Shown in pieces: positions 51,000 to 60,537 of a DNA stretch of 64,000 bases (positions are counted from its first letter, which is position 1; each line of letters opens with the position of its first letter). The stretch covers positions 3,335,501 to 3,399,500 of the forward strand of contig NZ_CP089211.1 of NCBI RefSeq assembly GCF_021183825.1, read 5' to 3'. Position numbers and translations under genes: made by a program. This DNA is from Sinomicrobium kalidii (GTDB taxonomy: Bacteria; Bacteroidota; Bacteroidia; Flavobacteriales; Flavobacteriaceae). Below the pieces are notes generated by a model. That model made no database searches and was not told the DNA's origin. It saw only the letters and a program-made list of their open reading frames with translations.

Positions 51000-53606
51000 C
51001 TATTTGGACCTGGTGAGCATGCGTTTTATTTCGTTGAGTTTCATCAGTGCTTCCACCGGGGTAAGCGTATCGATATCCGTGTGGAGAATTTCTTCCTTGA
51101 TGTCTTCCAGCAGGGGGTCGTCCAGGTTGAAAAAACTCAGTTGCATATCGTTTTCAACCAATTTCAGGCTGTCTGAGAGCTCGTCTGCCGAATGCGATTT
51201 TTCCAGTTTTTTCAGGATTTTATTGGCTTTCTGGATCACCTGTTGCGGCATTCCCGCCATTTTGGCCACGTGGATACCGAAGCTGTGTTCACTGCCCCCC
51301 GAAACGAGTTTACGCAAAAACAACACCTTGTCTTTTAGTTCCTTGACCGAAACGTTGTAATTTTTTATCCGGGGAAAAGTTTCGGTCATTTCGTTGAGTT
51401 CGTGGTAATGTGTGGCAAATAGCGTTTTTGCCCGGGCGGGGTGTTCGTGTAGGTATTCGGATATGGCCCAGGCTATGGAAATACCGTCATAAGTGCTGGT
51501 GCCCCGGCCGATTTCGTCGAGCAGTACCAGGCTTCGTTCCGAGATATTGTTCAGGATGGAAGCGGTTTCGTTCATTTCCACCATAAAAGTGGATTCCCCC
51601 ATTGAAATATTGTCGCTGGCACCGACACGGGTGAAGATTTTATCGACGATCCCGATACGGGCTTCATCCGCAGGAACAAAACTTCCCATCTGGGCGAGGA
51701 GTACAATCAGCGCCGTTTGGCGGAGTATGGCCGATTTACCGCTCATATTGGGCCCGGTGATCATGATGACCTGCTGCTCTTCGCGGTCGAGGAAAACGTC
51801 ATTGGCAATGTAGGCCTCGCCTATCGGCAATTGTTTTTCGATGACCGGGTGCCGTCCGTTTTTGATGTCCAGCTCAAAAGAGTCATCGATCTGCGGACGG
51901 GTATAATTGTTTTCCCGGGCGAGTTGTGCAAAACCACTCAGACAGTCCAGCTGTGCCACCAGTGCGGCATTGGCCTGTACCGGGGAAATGAATTGCCTCA
52001 TCCATTCTACCAGTTGCGCAAACAGTTGCTGTTCCAGTAACAGTATTTTTTCTTCCGCGCCCAGTATTTTGGCTTCATATTCCTTGAGTTCTTCCGTAAT
52101 GTACCGTTCGGCATTGACCAGTGTCTGTTTTCTGGTCCATTCGGCGGGGACTTTGCTTTTGTGGGTGTTACGGACTTCAATGTAATAGCCGAAAACGTTG
52201 TTGGAATCTATTTTAAGGGAAGTGATACCGGTACGTTGCGACTCGCGTTCCAGCATCTGGTCCAGGTAATCTTTCCCCGAAAAGGCCAGCTTGCGCAATT
52301 CGTCCAGTTCTTCGGAGAACCCTTCGGCTATGGCATTGCACTTTTGTATGTTCACAGGCGCATCTTCCCGCAGGGTTTCCTTGATTTTGGAACGCAGGGT
52401 GTCACAAAGGTGTAATTTACCGCCCATATTTTTCAGGGCCTCTTCCGCACTGTCGGCCGCAAGTGCCTTTATCGGGACAATGGCTTCCAGCGAATTCTTG
52501 AGCTGGATCACTTCCCGCGGGTTGATCTTCCCGGTAGCCACCTTGGAAATTAGCCGCTCGATATCGCTGATCTGTTTGATCTGTCCGCGGATTTTCTGCA
52601 ATGCGGATTCTTCCCGGAGAAAATAGTTTACAACACCGTGGCGCTGCTTTATTTTTTCGCCGTGCTTTAACGGAAGGGCCAGCCAGCGTTTCAGCATACG
52701 TCCCCCCATGGGGGAAATGGTCTTGTCTATGACATCGATAAGTGTAACCGCGCTGGCTGCCGTTGAATGATAGAGTTCCAGGTTCCGGATGGTAAAACGA
52801 TCCATCCACACATACTCCTCTTCAGCGATGCGGTTGATCGACGTAATATGCTCCAACTGGTTATGCTGGGTTTCCGACAGGTAATGCAGTGCGGCCCCGG
52901 AAGCAATGATACCTTCGGCCAGGTGATCTATACCGAAGCCTTTCAGTGAACTGGTCCTGAAATGGTTGGTGAGGGTCTCATCGGCAAAATCTTCCTGGAA
53001 TACCCAGTCTTCCGTAAAAAAGGTATGAAGGTCATTGCCGAATGCCCCGAAAAAGTCCTGTTTGTTTTTCTTGGACACGAGGACTTCACTCGGATTAAAA
53101 TTACGTAACAGCTTATCGGCATACTCCGTATTTCCCTGTGAGGTTAAAAATTCCCCTGTGGAAATATCGAGAAAGGCAATACCGAGTTGTTTTTTGCCAA
53201 AGTGCAGGGCACAGAGAAAATTGTTGTCCTTGGCATGGAGGATATCGTCGTTAAGGGCTACTCCCGGGGTAATGAGTTCGGTAACGCCGCGTTTTACGAT
53301 TTTTTTGGTGAGTTTCGGGTCTTCGAGCTGATCACAGATAGCTACGCGTTCCCCGGCCTTCACCAGTTTGGGGAGGTAGGTGTTGAGGGAATGATGCGGG
53401 AACCCGGCCAGTTCGGTACGGTCTCCGCCGTTGTTCCGGTGGGTAAGCACAATGCCGAGTATCCTGGCCGCTTTTACGGCATCTTCGCCGAAGGTTTCAT
53501 AAAAGTCCCCCACACGAAACAAAAGCATAGCATCCGGATACTTGGCCTTGATCTGGTTGTACTGCTTCATTAAAGGCGTTTCCTTCTTACTTTTTGTAGC
53601 TGCCAA
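51000..53606 (-). CDS. mutS: DNA mismatch repair protein MutS
   Basis: About 868 residues. The mismatch-contact motif is in [34 protein letters not shown] (conserved F-x-E of F-Y-E), followed by connector, lever and clamp domains, and the ATPase with Walker A GPNMSGKS near residue 615, Walker [16 protein letters not shown] and [10 protein letters not shown]. The C-terminal helix-turn-helix dimerisation part is present. It recognises base mismatches with MutL. The start is uncertain: no ATG precedes PLMKQY, so TTG 53606 ([12 protein letters not shown]) is my choice over TTG 53630 and ATG 53570, because the family has about 10 residues before PLMKQY. Confidence 0.95.
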   Translation of the reverse strand: MAATKSKKETPLMKQYNQIKAKYPDAMLLFRVGDFYETFGEDAVKAARILGIVLTHRNNGGDRTELAGFPHHSLNTYLPKLVKAGERVAICDQLEDPKLTKKIVKRGVTELITPGVALNDDILHAKDNNFLCALHFGKKQLGIAFLDISTGEFLTSQGNTEYADKLLRNFNPSEVLVSKKNKQDFFGAFGNDLHTFFTEDWVFQEDFADETLTNHFRTSSLKGFGIDHLAEGIIASGAALHYLSETQHNQLEHITSINRIAEEEYVWMDRFTIRNLELYHSTAASAVTLIDVIDKTISPMGGRMLKRWLALPLKHGEKIKQRHGVVNYFLREESALQKIRGQIKQISDIERLISKVATGKINPREVIQLKNSLEAIVPIKALAADSAEEALKNMGGKLHLCDTLRSKIKETLREDAPVNIQKCNAIAEGFSEELDELRKLAFSGKDYLDQMLERESQRTGITSLKIDSNNVFGYYIEVRNTHKSKVPAEWTRKQTLVNAERYITEELKEYEAKILGAEEKILLLEQQLFAQLVEWMRQFISPVQANAALVAQLDCLSGFAQLARENNYTRPQIDDSFELDIKNGRHPVIEKQLPIGEAYIANDVFLDREEQQVIMITGPNMSGKSAILRQTALIVLLAQMGSFVPADEARIGIVDKIFTRVGASDNISMGESTFMVEMNETASILNNISERSLVLLDEIGRGTSTYDGISIAWAISEYLHEHPARAKTLFATHYHELNEMTETFPRIKNYNVSVKELKDKVLFLRKLVSGGSEHSFGIHVAKMAGMPQQVIQKANKILKKLEKSHSADELSDSLKLVENDMQLSFFNLDDPLLEDIKEEILHTDIDTLTPVEALMKLNEIKRMLTRSK

Positions 53607-53675
53607 TGTTGTTTGTGGTTTAAGGTTCAATGTTTAAGGTTCCAGGTTACAAGTTGCAGGTTTGGTCATGCCTGT

Positions 53676-53763
53676 TACCCCTCAAGGGGGGAGCCATTCT
53701 TCATTTAAAAGGATATAAACCTCCCCCCTTAAGGGGGGCAGGGAGGGTGTCCCTCCGGGATAA
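53676..53763. repeat. Intergenic palindromes
   Basis: A perfect 16-bp palindrome, CCCCCCTTAAGGGGGG (53723-53738), follows a related CCCCTCAAGGGGGGAG inverted repeat (~53678-53693). Repeats of this kind (TCCCCCTTAAGGGGG) are common between genes in Flavobacteria. No gene lies in 53607-53930. Confidence 0.55.
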
Positions 53764-53869
53764 CTACCCGGATACCTTTTTTCAGGCCTTTTCCTAACAA
53801 GGGCGAATTTATGAATTATTTCATCCGTTTGAAATTTTTGTTTACAGGAAAAGCTGTTATCCGCAGGTT

Positions 53870-53898
53870 TTGTTTTGGACGGTAAAAGCTTAATTTTG
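53870..53898 (+). promoter_or_regulatory. Bacteroidota housekeeping promoter of the TrmH gene
   Basis: TTG at 53870-53872, an 18-base gap, then TAATTTTG (53891-53898), matching TTG-N17-23-TAnnTTTG. The start ATG of the methyltransferase lies 32 bases downstream, leaving a short leader. Confidence 0.6.
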
Positions 53899-53930
53899 TT
53901 CCGTACTCATCGAAAGGCAAAACAGGCAGT

Positions 53931-54470
53931 ATGCGAAAACTGAAGAACAGCGAACTGGAACGATTACGGGTGGAAGAGTTCAAACAAGCGGAAAAGACCC
54001 CTTTGATAATCGTCCTGGATAACATCAGGAGCCTTAATAATATAGGATCGGTATTCCGTACGGCCGATGCTTTCCTGGTGGAAAAAATATACCTGTGCGG
54101 TATTACGGCGACACCCCCGCACAAGGATATCCATAAAACCGCATTGGGGGCCACGGATAGCGTAGCGTGGACGTATGTAAAAGATACCCGGGACCTGGTG
54201 CATCAGCTAAAGGAAGAGGGCGTTATTACCGTGGCTGTGGAACAGGCGGAAAATGCAGGGATGCTCAATGATTTTACACCGGAACGGGAAAGGAAATACG
54301 CTGTCATTTTCGGTAACGAAGTAAAAGGAGTGAATCAGGACGTAGTCTCATCCTGTGACGAGGTTGTAGAGATACCACAATACGGAACCAAACATTCCCT
54401 GAATATCTCTGTGAGTGCAGGGGTAGTGATATGGGACTTTTTTAATAAGATCCGGTTTACAAACAAATAA
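53931..54470 (+). CDS. SpoU/TrmH-family RNA 2'-O-methyltransferase
   Basis: 179 residues, the short single-domain form. Motif 1 NNIGSVFRTADAF, motif 2 VIFGNEVKGVNQDVVSSCDEVVEIPQ and motif 3 YGTKHSLNISVSAGVVIWDFF form the knotted S-adenosylmethionine site. It methylates a ribose of tRNA or rRNA; the target cannot be chosen from the sequence. The pentapeptide-repeat gene starts on its last base (TAATG), so translation is coupled. Confidence 0.92.
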   Translation: MRKLKNSELERLRVEEFKQAEKTPLIIVLDNIRSLNNIGSVFRTADAFLVEKIYLCGITATPPHKDIHKTALGATDSVAWTYVKDTRDLVHQLKEEGVITVAVEQAENAGMLNDFTPERERKYAVIFGNEVKGVNQDVVSSCDEVVEIPQYGTKHSLNISVSAGVVIWDFFNKIRFTNK

Positions 54471-55042
54471 TGGATAACAGGATGATTTATGACCGGATTT
54501 TTGAGAAGACGGATTTTTCGGCAAACGGTCCGGACAAAGGGGAATATGAAAACTGTTTGTTTGTAAATTGCAGTTTTTCACGTGTTGATCTGTCCGGAAC
54601 CGATTTTTTCGAATGCCGTTTTTCCTATTGCGATTTCAGTATGGCAAAGCCGGTAAACACGGCATTTCGCGATGTGGTGTTCGAACATTGTAAACTTCTC
54701 GGTATTCCGTTCGATCGCAGTAACGGTATTTTGCTGTCTTTCCGTTTTGAAAATTGTAGCCTTGATTTTTCTTCTTTCTTCGGGATGAAGCTGAAGGCGA
54801 TGCATTTTAAAAACTGTAAGCTGGAAGGTGTGGATTTCAGGGAATGCGATCTGAAGGAAGCGGTTTTTGAGAATTGCGACCTCACCGGGGCGGTTTTTGA
54901 AAACACCGTTCTCGAACGTGCCGACTTCAGGACTGCATATAACTTTTCTATCGACCCGGAAATCAATCGTCTCCGGAAAGCCCGGTTTTCCATGCAGGGA
55001 GCTGCCGGATTACTGGAAAAATACGGTATTATCCTGGAGTAG
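54470..55042 (+). CDS. Pentapeptide-repeat protein (Qnr/McbG-like size)
   Basis: 190 residues. Repeats of the A(D/N)LXX/FxxC type run through most of the chain: FVNCSFSRVDLSGTDFFECR, FRFENCSLDFSSFFGMKLKA, FKNCKLEGVDFRECDLKEAV, FENCDLTGAVFENTVLERAD. This makes a right-handed quadrilateral beta-helix. The C-terminal tail (YNFSIDPEINRLRKARFSMQGAAGLLEKYGIIL) is the dimer-forming region of the Qnr/McbG group, which can mimic DNA and protect gyrase. Whether this copy acts on gyrase is unknown. Overlap of one base with the TrmH gene indicates coupling. Confidence 0.85.
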   Translation: MDNRMIYDRIFEKTDFSANGPDKGEYENCLFVNCSFSRVDLSGTDFFECRFSYCDFSMAKPVNTAFRDVVFEHCKLLGIPFDRSNGILLSFRFENCSLDFSSFFGMKLKAMHFKNCKLEGVDFRECDLKEAVFENCDLTGAVFENTVLERADFRTAYNFSIDPEINRLRKARFSMQGAAGLLEKYGIILE

Positions 55043-55048
55043 GACTTC

Positions 55049-55789
55049 CTATTTTTCCCCGGTATAAGCTTCGCTGTACTTCGACCATATTTCGTAGATC
55101 GGTTTCCCTTTTGAACTCTTGCCGCTGTGGTGCCATTTGCCGTCTTTCACTTCGTAGTTGAACTCCAGTGATGCGCCCACACGGCTGTTGTCGCGGGAAA
55201 AAAAGGTAATGTTCTCGGTGTATTTACCGTTCTTTGCAGTATAGGTGCCGCCCCCGGTGCCGTGGAACTCTTTGGTTGCGGAATTGAACGCTACCCATTG
55301 GAACCTTCCGCCACTGAGTATCTTTATGGTCCGGCGGTCGCCGGGGGTCATTTGATGTAGCTTGCCTTCGGAATTGGCCCTGCCGGTAATGACCCAATTG
55401 CCTGTAAGGTCATCCTTTTTGTCTGATATCCGCTTCCACGTTTCCGTATCCCCGTTTTTTTGTTGTAAAACCATTTTGTTTCCGGTTACGGTTGCCGAAT
55501 ATTCCTGTTTTTTGCCTGTTTTTTCCGGAGCAGCCGTATAAAAATCGGGGGTTTCCGTGTAGTGGTTGTCATTCAGGGTATATTCACCTCCGCCGGTATC
55601 GGTAAATCGGTTACCGTGCAGTTGCTTGCCCCCAAAGGCAAAGTAGCCGTCCTGGTATATTTTAATGTATTCCGTACCCTTTATTGCATCACCGTTTTTG
55701 TGGGTCATTTGCCAGGCGCCTTCTATATTTTGGGCAGTAGTAGCGGCCAGGAAAAAAAGAAACAGCATTGCGCATAATGTACTTCTCAT
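55049..55789 (-). CDS. Secreted lipocalin-like protein with duplicated domain
   Basis: 246 residues from ATG 55789. Signal peptide MRSTLCAMLFLFFLAATTAQ. The mature part has two similar halves, each starting with a G-x-W motif (IEGAWQMTHKNG and LTGNWVITGRAN) and carrying a GGG(E/T)YT(L/A)...YTE turn (GGGEYTLNDNHYTETPDF and GGGTYTAKNGKYTENITFF). This is the layout of a duplicated lipocalin/calycin-like beta-barrel found in Bacteroidota (DUF4488-like). The upstream frame as far as 56074 runs into the divergent HipA-like gene and is rejected. Function unknown; small hydrophobic-ligand binding is possible. It is transcribed alone, convergent with the pentapeptide gene. Confidence 0.7.
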   Translation of the reverse strand: MRSTLCAMLFLFFLAATTAQNIEGAWQMTHKNGDAIKGTEYIKIYQDGYFAFGGKQLHGNRFTDTGGGEYTLNDNHYTETPDFYTAAPEKTGKKQEYSATVTGNKMVLQQKNGDTETWKRISDKKDDLTGNWVITGRANSEGKLHQMTPGDRRTIKILSGGRFQWVAFNSATKEFHGTGGGTYTAKNGKYTENITFFSRDNSRVGASLEFNYEVKDGKWHHSGKSSKGKPIYEIWSKYSEAYTGEK

Positions 55790-55911
55790 GATTTCAGTTA
55801 TTTGGGATGAAGTATAAAGATACGTGTTTTTGTTGATACACAAAGGAACAGGCAAGGGGGCGAATTGTTTTTTCAAGGAACCGGTACTGCCGGGGCCCGG
55901 AAAGAATAAAC

Positions 55912-55919
55912 TATATTTG
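55912..55919 (+). promoter_or_regulatory. Possible -7 promoter box before the HipA-like gene
   Basis: TATATTTG (55912-55919) fits TAnnTTTG and lies 20 bases before the ATG at 55940. No TTG with the right spacing is seen. Confidence 0.35.
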
Positions 55920-55939
55920 TCTAAGAAAAGTAAGAACGG

Positions 55940-56731
55940 ATGACGCCTTTGGAGATCAGAAAAGTTACCGTAACCCGGTATATCACGCCTTTGCGGGAGG
56001 GAGGTTCCCTCCCCGCCCTGGCAGATGCCGACGACGGTTTTAAATATGTGGTAAAGTTCAGGGGAGCCGGACATGGTGTCAAGGCACTGATCGCCGAATT
56101 ACTGGGGAGCGAGATCGCCAGAAAACTGGGACTCAAAATTCCCGAGATTGTGTATGCCGAACTCGATGAGGCTTTCGGACGTACGGAGGGCGATGAAGAA
56201 ATCCAGGACCTGCTCCGTGCCAGTCAGGGACTCAACATAGGAATGCATTTTCTCTCCGGTGCCATTAATTTTGACCCGGTAGCCGTAGAAGTCGACGAGG
56301 AACTCGCCTCCAGGATTGTATGGCTGGATGCCTTTATTACAAACATAGACAGGACATTCCGAAATACCAATATGTTGCATTGGCACAAGGAAGTGTGGCT
56401 CATTGACAACGGGGCCTCATTTTATTTTCACCACTCGTGGAATAATTGGGAAAAACAGGCCAGGACCCCTTTTGCGTATATAAAAGATCATGTATTGTTG
56501 TCACAGGCAGGTATGCTGGATGAAGTAGACAGCGCATTCAGAAAGCAATTAACGGATGATGCGCTTAGGACGATCGTAGATTTAATCCCGGAGGAGTGGC
56601 TGGAATGGGAATATGTGGACCAAACACCGCAGCAGATCAGGGATGTTTATTTTAATTTTTTGACCACAAGACTGGCAAATTCAGGAATTTTTGTAAACGA
56701 AGCAAAGCATGCAAGAGAAGCGGTTATATGA
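55940..56731 (+). CDS. HipA-like kinase-fold protein
   Basis: 263 residues. It resembles the short HipA-like family kinases: N-terminal strands with FKYVVKFRGAGHGVKALIAELLGSEIARKLGLKIPEIVYAEL, then a C-terminal helical part with the catalytic-loop-like DAFITNIDRTFRNTNML (Asp and Asn near residues 134 and 144) and VWLIDNGASFYF (DNG, the metal-binding DFG-equivalent, near residue 156). The protein substrate is unknown. It overlaps the next gene (DUF3037) by 23 bases, and this pair recurs in many bacteria. It lacks the HipB-type partner, so it is not a standard HipAB module. Confidence 0.75.
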   Translation: MTPLEIRKVTVTRYITPLREGGSLPALADADDGFKYVVKFRGAGHGVKALIAELLGSEIARKLGLKIPEIVYAELDEAFGRTEGDEEIQDLLRASQGLNIGMHFLSGAINFDPVAVEVDEELASRIVWLDAFITNIDRTFRNTNMLHWHKEVWLIDNGASFYFHHSWNNWEKQARTPFAYIKDHVLLSQAGMLDEVDSAFRKQLTDDALRTIVDLIPEEWLEWEYVDQTPQQIRDVYFNFLTTRLANSGIFVNEAKHAREAVI

Positions 56732-57092
56732 ATATGCGGTAATAAGACTGGTGCCCAGGGTAGAGCGGGAAGAGTTTCTCAATACAGGCATTGTGCTCTT
56801 TTGTAAGGAAATGTCGTTCCTGAAGACACTGTACCGTATTGATGAAGGGAAATTGAAATTGTTTGCCTGCGAAACAGACAGGGAGCAACTGGAAGAAAAC
56901 CTGCAATCTTTTGACAAGATATGCCGTGGCAGTAAAGACGGCGGACCCATAGCCAGGCTCGACCTGCCTTCCCGTTTTCGCTGGCTTACGGCTGTGCGCA
57001 GTTCCATTATACAAACATCGAGGCCCCACCCCGGTTTTTGTACGGACCCGGATGTAACCCTGCATCAATTATTTGAAGAACTGGTGTTGTGA
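56709..57092 (+). CDS. DUF3037 protein, partner of the HipA-like kinase
   Basis: 127 residues. YEYAVIRLVPRVEREEFLNTGIVLFCKEMSFL at the start and SPIQTSxPHPGFCTDP-like ending (SSIIQTSRPHPGFCTDPDVTLHQLFEELV) are the signature of DUF3037, which is almost always encoded next to a HipA-like kinase. The 23-base overlap with the kinase gene supports a stable two-protein complex. It may be substrate, inhibitor or adaptor of the kinase; no biochemical role is known to me. Confidence 0.85.
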   Translation: MQEKRLYEYAVIRLVPRVEREEFLNTGIVLFCKEMSFLKTLYRIDEGKLKLFACETDREQLEENLQSFDKICRGSKDGGPIARLDLPSRFRWLTAVRSSIIQTSRPHPGFCTDPDVTLHQLFEELVL

Positions 57093-57111
57093 TACAAAGA
57101 CCCCGGGGCAT

Positions 57112-57140
57112 AAAAAAAGGGATTCAATTGCTTGAATCCC
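57112..57140 (-). terminator. Intrinsic terminator
   Basis: GGGATTCAA (57119-57127) pairs perfectly with TTGAATCCC (57132-57140); on the minus strand it is followed by TTTTTTTA. It ends the folK-dNK transcript, ~95 bases past its stop codon. Confidence 0.75.
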
Positions 57141-57234
57141 GGGGGTTGGATTATGAAAAAAAGTTAGTTAGTTTTATTAACGTCCACTAATTTAAAACAA
57201 CCTTTTTAAAATAAGCAAGGAAAAGTTAAAAAAA

Positions 57235-58377
57235 TTATAATTTCTGCATTTTGTCCTTGAAATGATGTATTTTATCGATAATGATTTTGTAGTCGTTCTT
57301 GTTTTGAACGAAATCCAGGTCCGAAATATCAAGAATTAATACGTTTTCATACTGGTGGGTCCTGATAAAGTCAAAATAACCCTTATTGATCTTTTCCAGG
57401 TAATTGTCGGGAATGTCCTGTTCGTACTTTCGCCCTCTTTTCCTGATATTTTGCAGCAGGCGCTCCGTATCCTGATAGAGATACACATAAATGTCCGGTT
57501 TTATCACCTCCTTGTACATAATATCGAACAGTTTCCGGTAGAGCCGGAATTCATCTTCCCCGAGGGTTACCCTGGCAAATATCAGTGATTTGAAGATGTC
57601 GTAATCGCTTACCATGAAGTTTTTGAAGAGGTCGGGCTGGGAAGTATCATCGGTAAACTGCTGGTACCGGTCGGCAAGGAAAGACATTTCCAGCGGAAAG
57701 GCATAGCGGTGCTGATCTTTATAAAATTTGGGCAAAAAAGGATTGTCCGCAAAGCGTTCCAGGATGAGCTTACCGTTAAAATCTTCCGCGATCATAGTGG
57801 CCAGGGAGGTCTTTCCCGAACCGATATTACCTTCAATGGCGATGTAATTAAACGAGGAAAAAGGGTTTTCCTTTTCGGCCTGCAGGCTGTGGCGGGTAAT
57901 AGTGATGTCACTTTTATCTGCACATGTTTCCAGCAACTGGCCTACGGTTTTTTTCAGTTCAGGATGTATTTTACCCGGAGCAATGTCCGCGAGAGGCTGC
58001 AATACAAACCTCCGGTCGGCGATCCGGGGATGTGGTATTATCAGTTCGTTTTGCCGGATAATCTCATCTTCATAAAACAAAATATCGATATCGATGGTCC
58101 TGGGGTGATATCCTTTTTCTTTTGTTCTTATCCTTCCCAGCATTTTCTCCGTATGCAGAATATGGTGAAGCAATTCCGGGGGTTGAAAATCCGTTTCAAC
58201 GGCGATACACGCATTCAGGAAGTCGTCACCGGTAAACCCCCAGGCGGGGGTCTGGTATACCCGTGAACAAGCCGCCACTTTCAGCCGATTGTCCTTCTCC
58301 AGGCGGGTAATGGCATTTTGCAGGTTTTGTATTTTATCTCCGAGATTGCTTCCTATGGACAGATATGCGCGTTTCAT
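57235..58377 (-). CDS. folK: Bifunctional HPPK (FolK)-deoxynucleoside kinase fusion
   Basis: 380 residues from ATG 58377 (MKRAYLSIGSNLGDKIQNLQ). Residues 1-150 are 6-hydroxymethyl-dihydropterin pyrophosphokinase, with GSNLGDK, the catalytic RTIDIDILFY and HPRIADRRFVLQPL; this makes a folate precursor. From about residue 170 a deoxynucleoside kinase follows, with Walker A IEGNIGSGKTSLA near 180, the lid region RKRGRKYEQDIPDNYL and the DR-like ...DRYQQF. The combination occurs in Bacteroidota and links folate synthesis to nucleotide salvage. An extension to 58485 would overlap the region before sppA and is not supported. Terminator at 57112-57140. Confidence 0.92.
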   Translation of the reverse strand: MKRAYLSIGSNLGDKIQNLQNAITRLEKDNRLKVAACSRVYQTPAWGFTGDDFLNACIAVETDFQPPELLHHILHTEKMLGRIRTKEKGYHPRTIDIDILFYEDEIIRQNELIIPHPRIADRRFVLQPLADIAPGKIHPELKKTVGQLLETCADKSDITITRHSLQAEKENPFSSFNYIAIEGNIGSGKTSLATMIAEDFNGKLILERFADNPFLPKFYKDQHRYAFPLEMSFLADRYQQFTDDTSQPDLFKNFMVSDYDIFKSLIFARVTLGEDEFRLYRKLFDIMYKEVIKPDIYVYLYQDTERLLQNIRKRGRKYEQDIPDNYLEKINKGYFDFIRTHQYENVLILDISDLDFVQNKNDYKIIIDKIHHFKDKMQKL

Positions 58378-58498
58378 TGTGCAAAATAAACAAAAGAAAC
58401 CAATATAAACGAATTCGGACAGCGGATAATCTACAATGAAAATCAGGGCAACGCTCAAAATCCCCGGAACTGAATCGTTATTCATAAATCGAAAAGAT

Positions 58499-58506
58499 TA
58501 TCTTTG
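58499..58506 (+). promoter_or_regulatory. Possible -7 promoter box before sppA
   Basis: TATCTTTG (58499-58506) fits TAnnTTTG; the sppA ATG lies 66 bases downstream. A proper TTG upstream element is missing, so the call is tentative. Confidence 0.4.
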
Positions 58507-58572
58507 TGAATCATGGTGGAAAAGTAATATGCACAGTACGTTTTATATCCACAACCAATACATAGTTAAGAA

Positions 58573-60336
58573 ATGAAGTTTTTAAGAAATTTATTAGCAT
58601 CCGTTCTGGGATGTCTTGTTGCTTTTGGGGTACTGTTTTGTATGCTCCTTATTTTTGTCGCCCTGGCCGGAAGCCAGGAAAATGTGATCACCGTATCCGA
58701 AAATTCGGTTTTGGAAATCGGTATTGACGAGCCCCTTAAAGATTATGGCGGCCGGTTTGATTTTACCGATTTCGGGATGAAATTCGAAGAATACGACGGT
58801 CTTAACCATATGCTGACAGCGATAAAAAAGGCGAAAACCGACGATAAGATCAGGGGAATAAGTATCAAGAGCAGTTATTTTCCCGCAGGAATGGCCCAGG
58901 TAAAAGCGATTCGTGATGCCATAGACGATTTTAAGACATCCGGTAAGTTTGTATACGCTTACGGGGATTTCTACGCACAACAGGATTATTACCTGGCTTC
59001 CGTGGCCGATTCGGTTTTTGTAAACCCGGTAGGGGATATAGAATTTAAGGGACTGGCTTCGGAGGTGTTGTTCTTCAAGGACCTTCAGGAAAAGTCGGGA
59101 GTGAAGCTGGAAGTCATACGGCACGGCAAGTACAAAAGTGCGGTAGAACCTTTTCTGGATAACAAAATGAGCCCGGAAAACCGGGAACAATTATCGGAAC
59201 TGCTGTATTCCGTATGGAATTCCATGCTGGACGATATTGCCGCCAGCAGAAGGGTACATCCTGATGCCCTCGATGTTATTGCAGACGACCTGGAAGCCAG
59301 GACTCCGGCAAAGGCACTGAAGGCGCAGTTGGTAGACCGTATAGCATATTTTGATGAGTATGAAGCCGCATTGAAAAAGGCTTGCGGCCTGGACGAAGAC
59401 AAGGATATCAAATTTGTCGGTACAGAAGCATATGCCGAGTATGTTGCGAAGAAAAATAAAAAGGCAGGAAAAGACAGGATCGCCGTGATATATGCCGAGG
59501 GCGATATCGTATATGGAGAAGGAAGCAAGGATTATGTAGGACAGGGGATCATTGTCCGCTCGCTCCGGGAAGCGAGGAAAGACGACAAGGTGAAAGCTAT
59601 CGTGTTGCGTGTCAATTCACCGGGAGGGAGTGCCCTGGCCTCGGATATTATCTGGCGGGAGGTGGAGATCACCAAAAAGAAAAAACCTGTCGTAGTTTCC
59701 ATGGGGAACCTGGCAGCCTCGGGCGGATATTATATCGCTACGGGGGCCGACAGGATATTTGCGGAATCCACTACCATCACCGGGTCTATCGGGGTTTTCG
59801 GGATGCTTCCCAATTTCAAACAACTGGCAGACCGGTGGGGCATTAATGCGGAACAGGTGGTTACCAACCGGCAGGCCCTCGGATACAGTGTTTTTGAACC
59901 CTTGTCTGAGGAATACCGCAAGGTTACCAAAGAAAGTATAGAAAACATTTACGATACTTTTGTAAGCCATGTGGCCGAAGGCAGGGATATGAGCGAGGAC
60001 GAGGTTGACCGTATTGCCCAGGGACGGGTATGGAGCGGCAGGGAAGCCCGGGAGATCGGTCTTGTTGATGAAATAGGCGGTCTCGGCGATGCCATAGGGT
60101 ATGCTGCGGAAACCGCCGGCATAGAAGAATATGCCGTGGAAGACTATCCGGTATACACGACCAGCATTGAAGATATTATGGATAAATTCATCGGGGTATC
60201 GCTTACCCGGAACAAGGAGCATATGCTGAAAGAAGAGCTGGGACGGGAAGCTTATGAGATCTTACAGAAAATAAAAGTATTGTCACAACAAAAAGGAGTT
60301 CAGGCCAGGCTTCCGTTTGAATTGATCATTCGTTAA
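58573..60336 (+). CDS. sppA: Signal peptide peptidase SppA, long (67K) type
   Basis: 587 residues, the long two-domain S49 peptidase form. One N-terminal membrane segment (LLASVLGCLVAFGVLFCMLLIFVALAG). The general base lysine is K188 in GKYKSAVEPF (first domain) and the nucleophile S383 in NLAASGGYYIATGADRIF (second domain), followed by ITGSIGVFG. Both domains share the fold, and the Ser/Lys dyad is split between them as in E. coli SppA. It degrades signal peptides left in the membrane. Upstream are the divergent folK-dNK gene and downstream the transporter gene, 201 bases away. Confidence 0.95.
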   Translation: MKFLRNLLASVLGCLVAFGVLFCMLLIFVALAGSQENVITVSENSVLEIGIDEPLKDYGGRFDFTDFGMKFEEYDGLNHMLTAIKKAKTDDKIRGISIKSSYFPAGMAQVKAIRDAIDDFKTSGKFVYAYGDFYAQQDYYLASVADSVFVNPVGDIEFKGLASEVLFFKDLQEKSGVKLEVIRHGKYKSAVEPFLDNKMSPENREQLSELLYSVWNSMLDDIAASRRVHPDALDVIADDLEARTPAKALKAQLVDRIAYFDEYEAALKKACGLDEDKDIKFVGTEAYAEYVAKKNKKAGKDRIAVIYAEGDIVYGEGSKDYVGQGIIVRSLREARKDDKVKAIVLRVNSPGGSALASDIIWREVEITKKKKPVVVSMGNLAASGGYYIATGADRIFAESTTITGSIGVFGMLPNFKQLADRWGINAEQVVTNRQALGYSVFEPLSEEYRKVTKESIENIYDTFVSHVAEGRDMSEDEVDRIAQGRVWSGREAREIGLVDEIGGLGDAIGYAAETAGIEEYAVEDYPVYTTSIEDIMDKFIGVSLTRNKEHMLKEELGREAYEILQKIKVLSQQKGVQARLPFELIIR

Positions 60337-60537
60337 GGAAATTTGTCAGCTGGTAAATGTGTCGATGTGTTTTGAGGGGAGTCGGAGTGTGATAATCCGA
60401 TGTCTTGGAATAACTACCGGATTTAACAGGAGCAAAGGCAGGAGGAAATACTTTCCCGACAATTTCAAAAACGAAAAATCTGAACAAACCCATTGTCGAA
60501 CCGGCACATTATCAAATGGACTAATTATCAAATTTTA

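Noticed and set aside
50691..51360. Two open frames over tRNA-Gly and the end of mutS
   Set aside because: They overlap the tRNA gene or run antisense to the mutS C-terminus.
55790..56074. N-terminal extension of the lipocalin-like gene to 56074
   Set aside because: It would overlap the divergent HipA-like gene and hide a clean signal peptide at 55789.
55940..57092. Calling the pair a HipBA toxin-antitoxin
   Set aside because: No HipB-like helix-turn-helix is present; the partner is DUF3037.
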